Shown here in pieces: positions 1-11,824 of a stretch of 64,000 nt of DNA. This DNA is from Hypericum androsaemum. Taxonomy: Eukaryota > Streptophyta > Magnoliopsida > Malpighiales > Hypericaceae. A program made the translations under genes and the position numbers. Position 1 is the first letter of the stretch. Every line of letters starts with the position of its first letter. Under the pieces are notes generated by a model. That model was not told the DNA's origin and ran no database searches. It saw only the letters and a program-made list of their open reading frames with translations. The stretch spans positions 4,796,521-4,860,520 of the forward strand of contig OZ023193.1 in assembly GCA_963995505.1 (NCBI GenBank), written 5' to 3'.

Positions 1-1260
1 GAGTATTTTTAAAGTAACTAATTAATGGTCCCGCGACTAATTAGTCTAAATCGATCATTAATTAGGTTTAGTTAAACTAATTACACTCCCATGACTAATT
101 AGCTACCTAATCTAACTAATTATCAATTATAACAATCACCCTATGGACAACTAACTACCTAATGAGATCCCTCATCAATAGACAACTAGTTAACTAGTTA
201 AATGGTCCATTAATCCTAACCCCTCCCGGCGATTAGAATTAATTGAATTTATAATTAAGGTGAGCAAGCAAGATTAAGTATTAAACTCATTAACTAGTTC
301 ACAAACCTTAATATTTTAACCCCACTAAACCATAGGCTAAGTAGATGCCATCAAGGCACCTAACCCACAAATCAACTACTCAAACATATTCATCAAATAA
401 CACAAATTATCCATTGAACGATGTAAATAAAACATGAACATAAAGATAGAGTTTAAGAAAGCTCAATGAGTCTTCAAGAGCTCCCTCCTAGCTCCTTCTT
501 CAAGTTCCTTCCAAGCTTCTCTATAAGCCTCCTCTCTAAGCTCTCTCAAATTTTCTCTACACTTACTCTCCAAACTCTCTACAATGGTGAACCAAGTTTT
601 CTCTACAAGCTCCTACAATGATGAGCCAACATCCTTTTCTAAAAGAGAGAGAGAGAGTTAATGGAGTGAAATGAGTGAATTAATGGGTAGTGGAGTGCAT
701 GAGTGAGGGTGGTGGAGTAGGTAATGGAGTAGTGGAGTGGAGTTGGTAAGTTAGGTGATAGAATACCAGCAATGAAGTGGTGGAGTGCCAGCCATGAAAA
801 GTCATGGGCAAACCCGGAATAGGCCCGAAATGGGCCATGAATTTCGGCCCATTTCGTCTAGGCAAGTTCTCAGTTTTAATACTTGAATTTGGACGCATTT
901 TTTACCCTCTTGGACTCCGAATCTGAAAAATACTATTAGAGATAAAGTTGTAGCCACGGATGTCTTCTTTTTAGAACTGTCTCACTTGTCTCTATTGGAC
1001 TTCATATGCGAAAGTTATCTTTATTTGAGTCACTCGAGGTCAGTCTGTCCACTGTCGTAGCGGTTGCGATCGTGCACCATTCTTCACAGCTGATCCAATC
1101 GCCTAAGACACGCTCCAAGGTGCACCAAAATCCTCCTCGAATCTCCGCAAGGTCTCCTAGCAATAAACACAAATAAAACGCAATAAAAATCATAAGAACT
1201 ATACTAAAATATTCAAAGCACGATATATAACAATACAACAATACATAACGCACAAAAATA
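1..1260. repeat. AT-rich intergenic DNA, probable retroelement remnants
   Basis: No coding region is supported here. The first 200 bases are a patchwork of 'taattag'-like words. Positions 660-790 carry an irregular GGAGT-rich stretch (repeated 'tggagtg'). Positions about 880-1250 have the look of long-terminal-repeat or untranslated retroelement sequence, lying just beyond the truncated copia gag on its downstream side. I could not find matching terminal repeats or a target duplication, so this is a weak, family-level impression. Confidence 0.3.
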
Positions 1261-1833
1261 CTAGAAACAATAGAAAATCGACGCTAAAACATACATAGAT
1301 GATAAAGTATTTCCACACTCATCAGCTGCCACTTGGAAAGATTCACTTAGGTGCATTCCTTCGGTATGGATCTCATGCAGAATTAGTTGTAACTCTTGCA
1401 CTTGATCTATGATCTTTTTAGAATCTACCATCTTGAAGTCAAGAAACCTCCCGACGATGAATTTCTTCATCCCGGCATCCTCTATTTTATACTTCTTTTC
1501 CAGAGAATTCCACAATTCTTTTGCAGTCTTCGCTACTGAATAGACATTGTAGAGGGTGTCGTCTAATCCATTCAGGATGTAGTTACGACATATGAAGTCG
1601 CTATGAGTCCAAGCCGCAAGAGCATTGACTTTTTGTTTGTCTACCTCATCCTTCTCCACCTTAGGGGCTTCTTCTTTCAAGAACCGTACTAGGTTGAGAG
1701 TTGTTAGGTAAAAAAATATTTTCTGCTGCCACCTCTTGAACTCGATCCCATTGAACTTTGCCGGTCTTTCGACGTGGACAGTTCTTGGGACCGGTGTTAC
1801 AGCAGTGCTTAGTGATGCCATCTTCAAATACAC
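1261..1833 (-). pseudogene. Truncated Ty1/copia gag fragment (DUF4219/UBN2-like)
   Basis: The minus-strand reading frame gives about 190 residues typical of the N-terminal gag region of plant copia retrotransposons: a start MASLSTA (ATG at 1821-1819; an upstream in-frame ATG lies at 1833), then [20 protein letters not shown], a conserved '[12 protein letters not shown]' block and '[14 protein letters not shown]'. In the family gag continues into a zinc knuckle (CX2CX4HX4C), then protease, integrase and reverse transcriptase. Here the match stops after 'SESFQVAA' and the frame runs into unrelated residues and a stop, with no zinc knuckle or pol. It is therefore a 5' piece of an element, not a working transposon. 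The family call is good; the subfamily is unknown. Confidence 0.75.
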
Positions 1834-2158
1834 TTAATCTCATCTTACGATTGTTGTAATTCGGAGGATTATAGTGTATTTGATTAGGATCTAAGTCGAG
1901 GCAAGAGTTTAACTCTTTCTCCGTAAACTCTTTCTCTGTAAGACGAGATTGCCCCGTATTCAATACTTACGGTCTACGACAATCGTCCCCAAGATACAAT
2001 GACTTTACACTTCAAGTTCGAAATGTAACGGCCCTTGAAGTCTCGGCGAACCTTTGGATACTCAGAACTTTCCTCTCGAGGAAGAAAGTAGATACTACAA
2101 ATGCTAGAAGAAGCGATATGCAATTATAGTGGGATGATAGTATATGAGGATAAGGGGG

Positions 2159-2170
2159 CCTATATATAGG
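2159..2170 (-). promoter_or_regulatory. Palindromic TATA-like box upstream of the gag fragment
   Basis: The perfect palindrome CCTATATATAGG lies about 340 bp upstream of the copia-like gag start. It could be the TATA box of the element's 5' LTR. Being palindromic it gives no direction by itself, and no LTR ends were identified. Confidence 0.3.
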
Positions 2171-2199
2171 CGTTGGAGGCTGGAGGCTAGTGTGCGGTT

Positions 2200-5100
2200 T
2201 CAAATGTGGTAATGCCACTTTAGAATGGGCCTCCCACCATGTGCTTTATTGGGCCTCCACCTTGGGCCTTGACATTGGACCTTGCCACTTGGGATTTGAC
2301 CTTGGGCCTTGCCACTTGGGCCATACATTGAATTATCATTTAATTCCAACACATGCTTGGAACGTTGCTTCCAACTTTTTCTTTTGAATCACTGGTATTC
2401 GAGGTTCCGGTTAGGACCTCTTACTTCCAACATTAAACATTCAATATCTTGGTTCAGATATCCATTGTCAACCCTTAACCAAAAGCTAAAAGATGATCAT
2501 GGCACTGAACTGTCCTAATCTTCTTGACTTTTGTTTATCCGCGTAAGCTACGTACATTATTTGAAGAACATCGTAGGAGAGGCAAGGACTCGCGGTTTTA
2601 ATAATTTTTGGCATTTTTGGGTTTTAATCAACTATCCCACTACGTGCATTAAACGTGATTTAAGTTTTTCCCTATAAAATACCAAAGTGTTTGGAGGAGA
2701 ATGACTACGTGGAGAGCAACTATCTGATACATCTTTTTAAATTTGGACATCTACCTGACTCGTAAAATAATCTCAAACACCGTCCTATTCTCTCCCATCC
2801 CATTTTTGTTTAAAGGTAGAATTTTATTAATATTATGTACACAATACATATACAACAAGGGTGGAATTCCTCTATAAAAATACGAGATTCTAGTCACAAA
2901 TTTCACTAAAAATTATTGCTGTAAAATTTTATGAGAAAAAACACGACGAAAAAAATATCCGAAAATACTGGTGGGATTAACTCCACGCCTTCAAACGTCA
3001 CCGTGATGGAGCCTGTTACAAGTCTAAACTCCTATTACATATTTAAGTCTCCTTCTAAACTCCCATCCCATGTTTCTAACAATTACTTGATCCTTTTTTT
3101 TTCAATTTCGGAGAAGCCAGTTGTATGTGAAAAAATTGAACGAGCACCACACACAAACAACCCTACGCCAACTACTATATTTTTGTTTTTCGGTTTAGAC
3201 CATTTGGTATTCGATCTGTTGGATCGATTAGCCCATTGAACTAAGTAAAATTTTTGGAAGTTGGCAAAGCATTCCCAAAAACTTGAGCCAGGTATATTTA
3301 ATACTTTTGTTTTGTCTCACTAATTGCTGCCAATCTGTCACCGAGTTGGCCAATTTTTCCGCTTAACAACCTGTTAAAATCACCGAAAACTTGCTACAAG
3401 TTTTAACTTATTTGAACTCTAAACCATTTTCCAAGTTATCCGCTGGTTTCTCGTAGACTTTTCTGCTAATATCATCGCTGTACTAGTTTCTTTAAAATCA
3501 AGGCACTTGTGACCCTACGATTTTATTGTGGATTTAATCCGAAATTTTATGACAATGACCAAGTAGATCTCTTAAATTTATAAATAAGTTCACGTGGTAA
3601 CACCGTTATTTTCCTTTTTTAAATAATTATTGCTAGCCATTTCAAGGTGATACCTCACTCTTTACAAAAATTTCTTACATCCATGATCTCATGGTATCCA
3701 CTATTGCTGCGGACTTTATAAATAAAGGCGACTATTAACCAAGTTGGTGTGTTTCAAAATTCTCAAGCTAAACCTCCAACTTCAAGCAATAAATTAATCA
3801 ATTGGTACCAACGATTACTAAGATCAATTAGTATGATAGTTATTTTAAGTTAACCACGAGGTCTCAGATTCGAGTCATAGTATTAAAATTAAATATTTAT
3901 TGGATGAGTTTTATCACCATTCGAAATCCTACAACTCAAATTTGGATCAATTAGTCCAGTAATTATTTAGAAATCAAGTAGTGTCAACCAAAAATCAATT
4001 CAATTACCTTCATGACATTGTTACAACTTGTATTGGTGGTCCATGTTTTGGGATACTTAAAAAGGTATGATCATGTACCATGCAACGGCGGCTAAGTGCT
4101 TTCTTAGTTTTAGACAGCGTGCAAGAAATGAAACCAAACAGTTGTCTTTGACGCTTTTTTCCAGTTGTTGCAATTGTATTACGTATATGACAACGACGTC
4201 CTCCCATTTAACAATTCAAGATTCCAGAAGAAAACGCGTATTTCCTTTACCTAAAAAAGGATTAAGAAACGCGGAGACTTTATACATTGACCACACTTTT
4301 TCTTCCATCAATTTATATTAGTAACGTTAAATAATTATTCGGATCCGGAGTATTTTCAACCATGAAATTAAGAAGAATACAATTATTATCCAAGAAAAAA
4401 ACAACAAAAATAAGAATATATTGCTTATCATTGAATGAGTAGAGGAGCCAATCATTTTCCTCAATTTCGCATGATCTCATGGGGGAAGAATCGCAACGAT
4501 CACCTCACACTTGGTTATCAAGTCTTAAAATTGGTCATCAACTTTTTTTTGATAAATAATGCACAAATTACCAAAACCTTGACTGCGAAATGTCCGCATG
4601 GAAAATACGCCAATGTCAGAAACACTTAAATCAACTCAACGGATAGAAAATTATTCTAGTTAATTAAGATATTTCGAGTTTGAGTATTTAAAAACTAAAA
4701 AAATGTTAAATACTATATAAAAGAGATTTCTCACAATTCAAAAGTCATAAATTATAACTGATTTGAAATTAGATTAGTCGACCACTGAATGAAATTAGAT
4801 TAGTCGACCACTGAATATCTACCGTCCAGATATTAAGTGGTCTAATACGCCGCCTGTTCTTCCACAGATGTATTGCTGGCATTCCAACAAGGGCAGGTTT
4901 ATGATAATCCGACCCTTCAATGATTAAGAAAGGAATTTGATCTTGCACACAACAATGCATGAAATTAAGTGCTTTACCATACACATTTAATACCCATCTA
5001 GATCAAATTAATTAAACCATTAAATAAGATTAAATGGTCCCACAACATATACCATAAAGTACTCCATCCCTCGTTTTAAATAGACAGGAGCACAGAAAAG

Positions 5101-5211
5101 CACAGCATCAAAACCAATCAACCAACCACAAAAAGGCATAAAACCAAAGCAAACCAAAGGCTTTCTACTTTCTCCCAAAAGCAAGCCACTTTCTTACATT
5201 ATCAATCAGCA
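2200..5211. other. Intergenic region without a supported gene
   Basis: About 3 kb of AT-rich DNA. Short open frames at 2931-3239 and 4067-4321 have no family resemblance and low-complexity codons, so I leave them out. Positions 2260-2330 contain a short irregular repeat of 'ccttgccacttggg' and 'ttgggcctt' words. The last 150 bp hold the promoter and leader of the following gene, with a weak TATA-like 'ttttaaatag' at about 5074-5083. Confidence 0.6.
4765..4816. repeat. Exact 26-bp tandem duplication
   Basis: A 26-bp unit beginning 'gaaattagattagtcgacca' occurs twice head to tail (starts 4765 and 4791) with no visible mismatch. This is most simply a replication-slippage duplication. Confidence 0.85.
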
Positions 5212-6813
5212 ATGGAAGAAGATGAAGAGATGACACCATTTTGGCTCCAACAAACTAACCGTCGCGGCCGCGGTTCCGGCAGCCAAATCTCCTCGACCTT
5301 CTTGAACTCCGGCCTATTCCTCATTGTATCCGTGCTAGCCATAGCCTCGGTCATTGTGTTCATCATAATCCCTTCAATTGTGGGCTTCACATCCCAGATA
5401 CTCAAACCACACAATGTCAAGAAAACCTGGGACTCCCTGAACCTTGTGCTGGTCCTTTTCGCCATTGTCTGTGGATTCCTAAGCAGAAACACCATCCAGA
5501 ACAACAGCAACAGCAGCTACAACACTATCCAACAGCAAGAGGAAAGGCGGAAATCGAACCCGACAACGCCTCGCAGGTGGAACTACGAGTACGATCAGGA
5601 TCGTACGGCTTACAACACTACTAGTAGTTATAGTACCAGCTCTATGAGCAGGCTTAGGAGCTTCAGGTCGTACCCGGATCTCAGACAAGAATCCGTCTGG
5701 GCGGAGTCTGGAGAGGAACGGTGGAGGTTCTACGATGACACCCATCTCAGGAACCACCATCAGGGTCAGCTTCACCGGGAATTCCATCCGGATCGTCCAC
5801 GTCAGCAGCTAGACCAATATCAGGCAACAGAAGAAGAAGCAGCAGCTACACCTGAAGAAGTACTAATAGAGACCAAAGACATAGCTGTTGATACCTTCGT
5901 GACCAACCCGGAGGAAGTCAAAGATCCTTACTTTTCGCCGCCGTTGACATCACCGCTTCCAAAGTCAACTCCTTTACCTCCTCCTCCGGCGACCGAGCTG
6001 GAGAATGCCGGGAAGAGGAAGGTGAAGAGGACCTACCACGACCCGGGAAGTGAAAAGAGAGCTCAAAGGAAGGAGGTCCAAAGGAAAGAGGTGCAAGTTC
6101 CGATCTTTACGCCGGCGCCGGCGTCGGTGACCTTTTGGAAGAGCGAGAAGACGAGGGGGAAGAAGAAGAAGAACCAAAGGCAAAAGAGCGTCGAGAATCT
6201 CGGAGCCTTCTTCGACCCGCTTCGGCTGCCGTCGACGACAGTTTCCTTCCTCCCGCCGCCGTCTCCCCCGCCGCCGCCTCCGCCGCCATTCTTACAGAAT
6301 CTCTTCACCTCTAAGAAGAAAAAGGCCAAGAAAATCACCTACAAGGTTCCACCTCCTCCTCCGCCGCCGCCGCCGGCGACGACATCGTCCCGCCTGTACA
6401 CCGTCCCGGGGAAGACGAGCATCCCTCAGAGGGTCGAGGAGAGCTTGGGAAGCGGTGGCATGTCCCCGATGAGACCGATTCCCCCGCCGCCGCCTCCGCC
6501 GCCGTTCAAGATGCCGGCTTGGAAGTTCGTCGTCGAAGGGGACTACGTCCGGGTGGGGAGTTTCGGCAGTTCGCGGAGTGGGTCACCGGATTTGGACAGC
6601 CCGGACGACGTGTTTTCGGATAGGGAGTCGCCGGTGGCCGGCGCCGGAGCATTGTTCTGCCCGAGCCCGGATGTTGACACGAAGGCGGATAATTTCATTT
6701 CCCGGTTCAGAGCTGGTCTTAAGCTGGAGAAGGTTAACTCTATTAGGGGAAGATCCAATCTTGGCCCAAGCCCAAGTGATTTTGGAATTAAAACCCAAGT
6801 TAGAACAAAATAG
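5212..6813 (+). CDS. DUF4408/DUF761 proline-rich membrane protein
   Basis: A single-exon gene of 533 residues. Two hydrophobic segments near the N-terminus (about residues 31-58 and 75-91), following a short acidic start, match the DUF4408 membrane anchor. Near the C-terminus DVDTKADNFISRFRAGLKLE (about 487-507) is the DUF761 motif. Between them lie basic, disordered sequence and three polyproline tracts (around residues 346, 379 and 422). Plant annotations often call such proteins 'hydroxyproline-rich glycoprotein family', but there is no clear secretion signal apart from the TM pair, and the prolines are not Ser-Hyp4 extensin repeats. Biochemical function is unknown. The start is the first ATG after a plausible leader, with an acidic MEEDEE N-terminus. 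The 3' end faces the aminopeptidase gene across about 350 bp. Confidence 0.85.
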   Translation: MEEDEEMTPFWLQQTNRRGRGSGSQISSTFLNSGLFLIVSVLAIASVIVFIIIPSIVGFTSQILKPHNVKKTWDSLNLVLVLFAIVCGFLSRNTIQNNSNSSYNTIQQQEERRKSNPTTPRRWNYEYDQDRTAYNTTSSYSTSSMSRLRSFRSYPDLRQESVWAESGEERWRFYDDTHLRNHHQGQLHREFHPDRPRQQLDQYQATEEEAAATPEEVLIETKDIAVDTFVTNPEEVKDPYFSPPLTSPLPKSTPLPPPPATELENAGKRKVKRTYHDPGSEKRAQRKEVQRKEVQVPIFTPAPASVTFWKSEKTRGKKKKNQRQKSVENLGAFFDPLRLPSTTVSFLPPPSPPPPPPPPFLQNLFTSKKKKAKKITYKVPPPPPPPPPATTSSRLYTVPGKTSIPQRVEESLGSGGMSPMRPIPPPPPPPPFKMPAWKFVVEGDYVRVGSFGSSRSGSPDLDSPDDVFSDRESPVAGAGALFCPSPDVDTKADNFISRFRAGLKLEKVNSIRGRSNLGPSPSDFGIKTQVRTK

Positions 6814-7167
6814 CCCAAGAAAAAGAAAAAAAATATTCCATTATTCTATTTATTTTTGATGAGAGATTTGTTGGTTTCACTTTGATAGAGTCACATGATG
6901 ATGATATTGTAGAGTTTTTTATTTTAAAAAAGGGATGTGTTTGAGATTGTGTATTTAAAGAACTCGGTATTCCCAGTCGTACCACGGATAATGAATGATC
7001 TGGAGTCGGGTACGGTCATATCTTATATTCTTCCTTGTTTTGTTTTGATTGATCAGAATTGTGTGAATGAGAGATCTTCAGTGACATAACCTTAAGGGGG
7101 GAAAATGATGAATTTTCAATGAGCTTTGTGCAACAAGTTTCTGCATTTATTTATCTGCGACCATTCA

Positions 7168-10100
7168 TCACTTGGCAGCTATTTGATTGATTATATCTTC
7201 AAGTGAATCCTCCTGTCTGATGCTCTCAGCCCACCTTGCCTTGACCCTTACATTCTCTATGCTTTGCTTCACGATCGTAGCGAACGAAGGGCTACCCCGG
7301 GTGGCGAAAAATTCTGCAGCTTCATCAGCTATTTCGCTGCTGCTAAGCTGTCAGAACAGAGTAGCCATGTTGATGCTCTAAAATGTTTCAACTTATGGAA
7401 GTGATGCGACTTCGCATCTTGCAATTACCTTAATCCTACTTTAACTCATCTTATTTGTCTCAATGAATGGGCAATATCACTTACCGGAGAGATGATATCC
7501 CTGATGAAATTGTGGATTACGCCATCGGGGCCATAATGGTTCAAGATTCTGTCCCAGTTCTCCTGCAGCCACAATCAAGGTGTCATGTCTCTGAAGCAGC
7601 CAAGTAGTGCCTGTATAGCTTTCAACAATCTTAACTTGTTAGTCCTTGAACATCAAACACATGTACCTTTAACCATCTCCAAGCAGCTTCACGACCCTCT
7701 AAGCTCATAACAAAAAGTCCGTAAATAGCATCCTGATCTCGAACCTGAAAAGGCGTCGTCAATCTCAATAACCATAACACAGCAGAGAAAATTGTGGAGA
7801 AAGCAATGCCAAGAGAGGCGGAAAAACAATGTGATACCTCATCAGATATCAAAAAGTCAAGAACCTCCGTGACAATATCTGGGTCCGGGCTAGACGCCAG
7901 GCAACCTGAACAAGGTGAAACAAGTTCGATGATTACATGTATAACTTTTAGCTGGTAGAATAAGAACTTAATCGGCCTGAATGCTGCTTAAGACTCACGC
8001 AAAATCCATTCTTTTTCCTGCAGGACATCAGTCTCTTTGTAGAACTTCAACAAGGATTCAAAACCGATCCTGTTAGTGGAGCTGGTATTCCTCATTACTG
8101 ATGTATATGTTGCCTGGCATTGCAGAAGACAAGTGGTCATATATTCTGCAGTGTGTATAAGGGAAAGGTTCCATAAACGGGATAGAAACATTGAAATGAC
8201 CGAGGCTCTACACCTTCTTCAGGTCAGCTGGAATGACAGAACTATCCTTATCGTCCAAGAATGCATGGAAGCGCCGGGATGCCTCGTTATGAGTGGGGTC
8301 ATGGCCTAAACTAGCCAATGCTGTATAGACTTCACCTCTTGACAATGCATCTAAATGACCTTCACCAGGAACTGCTTCCCAGCCTAATTTCCTGTATCAC
8401 ATCACACGCTATCATTTGCTTTGGCGATCACAGTGTTAACTAAATCTAAAAATCATATTACTCTAAATCTGTTCAAAGGAAATAGCTCCAAACCCACTGA
8501 TTCCGCTGGCATTGTACTTACTCGGCAGATGGCAACAGGAGACTGATGAAGAATGATTTCAGCTTATCAACTGCAGCAGGAACAACATCTATGCAGACCT
8601 CTAACACTCGATCACAAACCTGTTTATACATTCACTTGAAAGATGAGGTGATACAACTGCAGGGTTTTAGTCAAATATTCGAAATCTTTGGAAAGTGAAT
8701 TGCGAGAAAAGATGTTTCACTGACATCGATTAGTTTGGATAGGACTACATAATCTAGCTCTTTCCTGTACACATTGATCAAGGCGAGCAAAGATGACAAC
8801 GGCACTTCGCATGCCAAACAGAGAGCTAGCGTGTCATCCAGAATGCCTAAACAGACATCAGAAGAGGAACCAAGTACATATTGCGAATCAGAAAATCATA
8901 ACCTTCCCCAGTAGTAACTGGCAACATCAAGTCCACTACTGTTAGCAAGTTTGACGTACCAAATTGATCTGTTGCAGACAAGCAACCTTCGTCGACGGCT
9001 CTCCTCAGTTGAGCTGCCAGCTTATCTTCGTACTTCACTCTATAAAAGCCACTCTGCTCAATGTTAACCTTGACCCACATACTCTCATCAGAAGACCGAA
9101 ACACATCAGTTAAGTCAACTCTCTGAGATTCTGATTCCAATAGGAAGTTCATCTTTTTGTTGTGTGGACCAATGAGGAAAGTTATCGGAACAATCCACTT
9201 TCCGTTGCCCTTCAGACCAGAAGTCAGAAATTGTGACTGCAACAGAAATCAGATTTATTTTCATGAACGATCGTGCAAAATAACGAAGAATGTCTGCAAG
9301 TTTTCTTCCATGTGTTTGAAGTTACCTGTTCGAACACCAGGAAATGATCTTCAGCTTTCACTGTGATAATTGGATATCCCTGTTGCTTTGTCCAACCGTC
9401 CATGATCGAGTTCACCTGAATCCCTGACACCTCGGAGAGAACACTCCACAGTTGTTCGGTTTTCGCATTTCTCCATGCATATCTTTTCATGTACAAGCTC
9501 AAGGATTTCTGAACATTAACAAAGTTCCATAAGCAAGAAAGTGGAAGCAAGGATTGGAGCTCAGTTTTCTCACCTGGATTGTCTCATCCCCTAAGTAGAC
9601 TTGTAACATTCTCATGACAGCTGATCCCTTCTTGTAGCTGACCAGATCGAAAATTTCCGCCACTGAGCGAGCATGATGTATTTCCACCTAAGAGTACAAT
9701 CTTATGATGCCTGACAGATCAAAGGATTGATTCATTCGACGAAGCATTTGTGATATATACCTCTATAGGATGTGATCCTTCTAATGCATCAATTTTCAAG
9801 CCACGGGCAGTTTGTTGCTGGAACTGCGTCCATATTTTCCACTCTGGGAAATAACTCTCTGTTGCCAAGTAACTGACCTGGAAAAGATGGCAATATTAAG
9901 TCAAGTTACGACGCTAATAAATTGTCTTTGATGCATTCCAAGTGGAAGAAGAAGGCGAAGAAGAGTTCGGAGAATGGAAACTACCCATGTCGCGAAACCT
10001 TCGTTAAGCCATAAGTCAGTCCACCACTCCATGGTTACAAGATTGCCAAACCAGTGGTGCGCAACTTCGTGCATTGTGACGATCACCAGCTGCAATCCAA

Positions 10101-11824
10101 CGAAAGAAGATTTACACCTACGAGATTGCTTGGCATTTGCAATTCAAACCAGGAAAAACCAATATCTAATTCTGAAAGGAAGAGCATTCCATGAATCTTA
10201 TCACTTTCAACTGTATACGAGACGAGGAGATGCTAAATTGAAGCTAAAGCATTATCATACGAAGCCCGGGAATTGCAGATCATTGTTCTGTCTTTGAATG
10301 CTCAAAGAATCTCTAAAGTGGATGCATAACTTACAGTCTGCTTCTTTGAAGCTGGAGACTGCGCATCACCGTAGAGAAAATTTTCACGATATGTTATCAG
10401 CCCGTAGTTCTCCATAGCTCCGTCGGAGAACTCGGGGACAGCAACCATATCCAGCTTTGGAAGTGGATATGGCATGGAAAAGTATCTGCAATTTCCAATG
10501 AAGGTTAGGATACAATCATTGGATCGTCATTTTCAGATGGATTAGTACTCATTCTTACATCCACAAGAACGATGGTTCGAGATAGAGAGAGCGCTACTCA
10601 CTTGCTGTACAGATCAAGAGCCTTGACAGCGATGCTTAAAGCATACTTGCATTTGGCACTCTGACCCAAGGCACAGTAAGCACGGACCTTAATCCCTGCA
10701 TAAAACATTGCAGAAGATTTGCCTTCAAGTTATTACGTGAGACCACCCGGAGTGGATTAAGCAATTTGCAGATACGGAATGCATAGCATACCATCAGCCG
10801 ACACATCTTCTATGTAATCAAACAAACCAACAACAAGGGCCACCAAGTAAGTCGACATAGGCGGAGATTCTTCAAATGCAACGGTTTTAATGTCCCCATT
10901 GACCTTTTCGTCAACAACAGGCATGTTGGACAGTGCTGTCAATTCTGCAGGAACATCCACCGTGATTTTGAAGGTTGCCTGTGATTGCAAGAGAAGTCAA
11001 TCACTATGTCATATCCGGTACTCACTTAAGACGAAAAGTAGAAGCAAATGAGCAAATTATTGCAACAGACACTAGACCTATTTGTCGACACGAAACTGTT
11101 CATGTAAAAGCTTCAATTCAATACGGCTAGTACCTTGAGGGCCGGCTCATCCCAGCAGGGAAAACACCTCCGAGCATCTACTGCTTGAAATTGAGTAACT
11201 GCCATGTTCTTCTTTTCTCCTCCATCATCATAATTACTAACAATACAAGACAAATATCAATCAGATGAAGTTCAAAACGCGCATAAAAGTCAAATTCGTC
11301 ACATTCCAGTAACCGAAAAGCAAGGAATTCAGCATCAAAACAGCTAGGATAAGAAAGAAACAATGATTACCATCTGTAAAACCCCTTCAGCTGCTCATTA
11401 AGCTTCCCGGAAAACTTCATCTCCAGCTCACCATTTCCAGCACCTATCTCTTCACCAAAGACCAAGACAAGAATCTCATCATCTCCATCCAAAACAACCT
11501 CACATGGATGATACTCCTGAAACACCAACAACCCGAAAACCGCAACTCGTCAACCGCCTTCAAAGCAGATCAAAAACACACAACAAAAACAATCAGACAA
11601 CAAACCAAAGTACCCACTTGCTTGATGGAGCTTGTGAACAAGGCTCCACTGACATCCAACTCAAGAGCATTCAAGACAATGAACTTGGTGGGTTCACTGA
11701 CTTGAAGCCTGATCTTAACAGTACCACAGAAAGTGCATTCCTTTAGATCAGTTTTGAGATAAAGATCATAACTTTGAGGAACAGCAAATCTGGGCAGCCT
11801 AGTTTGACCTTTGAACTGCTCCAT
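7168..11824 (-). CDS. APM1: M1 aminopeptidase (APM1/puromycin-sensitive type), frame broken in exon 8
   Basis: A zinc metallo-aminopeptidase (family M1), which removes N-terminal residues from peptides; Arabidopsis APM1 is membrane-associated and acts in auxin transport and root growth. I read 19 exons: 11824-11618, 11516-11371, 11236-11134, 10978-10792, 10695-10602, 10485-10335, 10089-9985, 9878-9761, 9687-9574, 9508-9326, 9236-8960, 8846-8725, 8619-8522, 8391-8214, 8113-7999, 7905-7838, 7744-7667, 7562-7485 and 7347-7168 (TGA). Phases join perfectly except in exon 8. Visible sites are the start [16 protein letters not shown], the substrate-binding GAMEN (about 268-272), the zinc motif HEVAH (303-307) and the third zinc ligand in WLNEGFATW (E326). 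Without the exon 8 fault it would be about 866 aa (Arabidopsis 879). In exon 8 three C's at 9839-9841 give TGGGAAAATATGG where the family needs one G fewer, so translation stops near residue 360. Confidence 0.88.

Noticed and set aside
2931..3239. 102-codon open frame in the intergenic region
   Set aside because: AT-rich, no family resemblance, no promoter or splice signals; expected by chance in this length.
5479..6818. Several minus-strand and alternative-frame open frames inside the DUF4408/DUF761 gene
   Set aside because: They are low-complexity Gly/Arg/Ala shadows of proline codons and lack domains.
11504..11746. Plus-strand open frames opposite aminopeptidase exons 1-2
   Set aside because: They overlap well-supported minus-strand exons and the intron between them, and encode no known domain.
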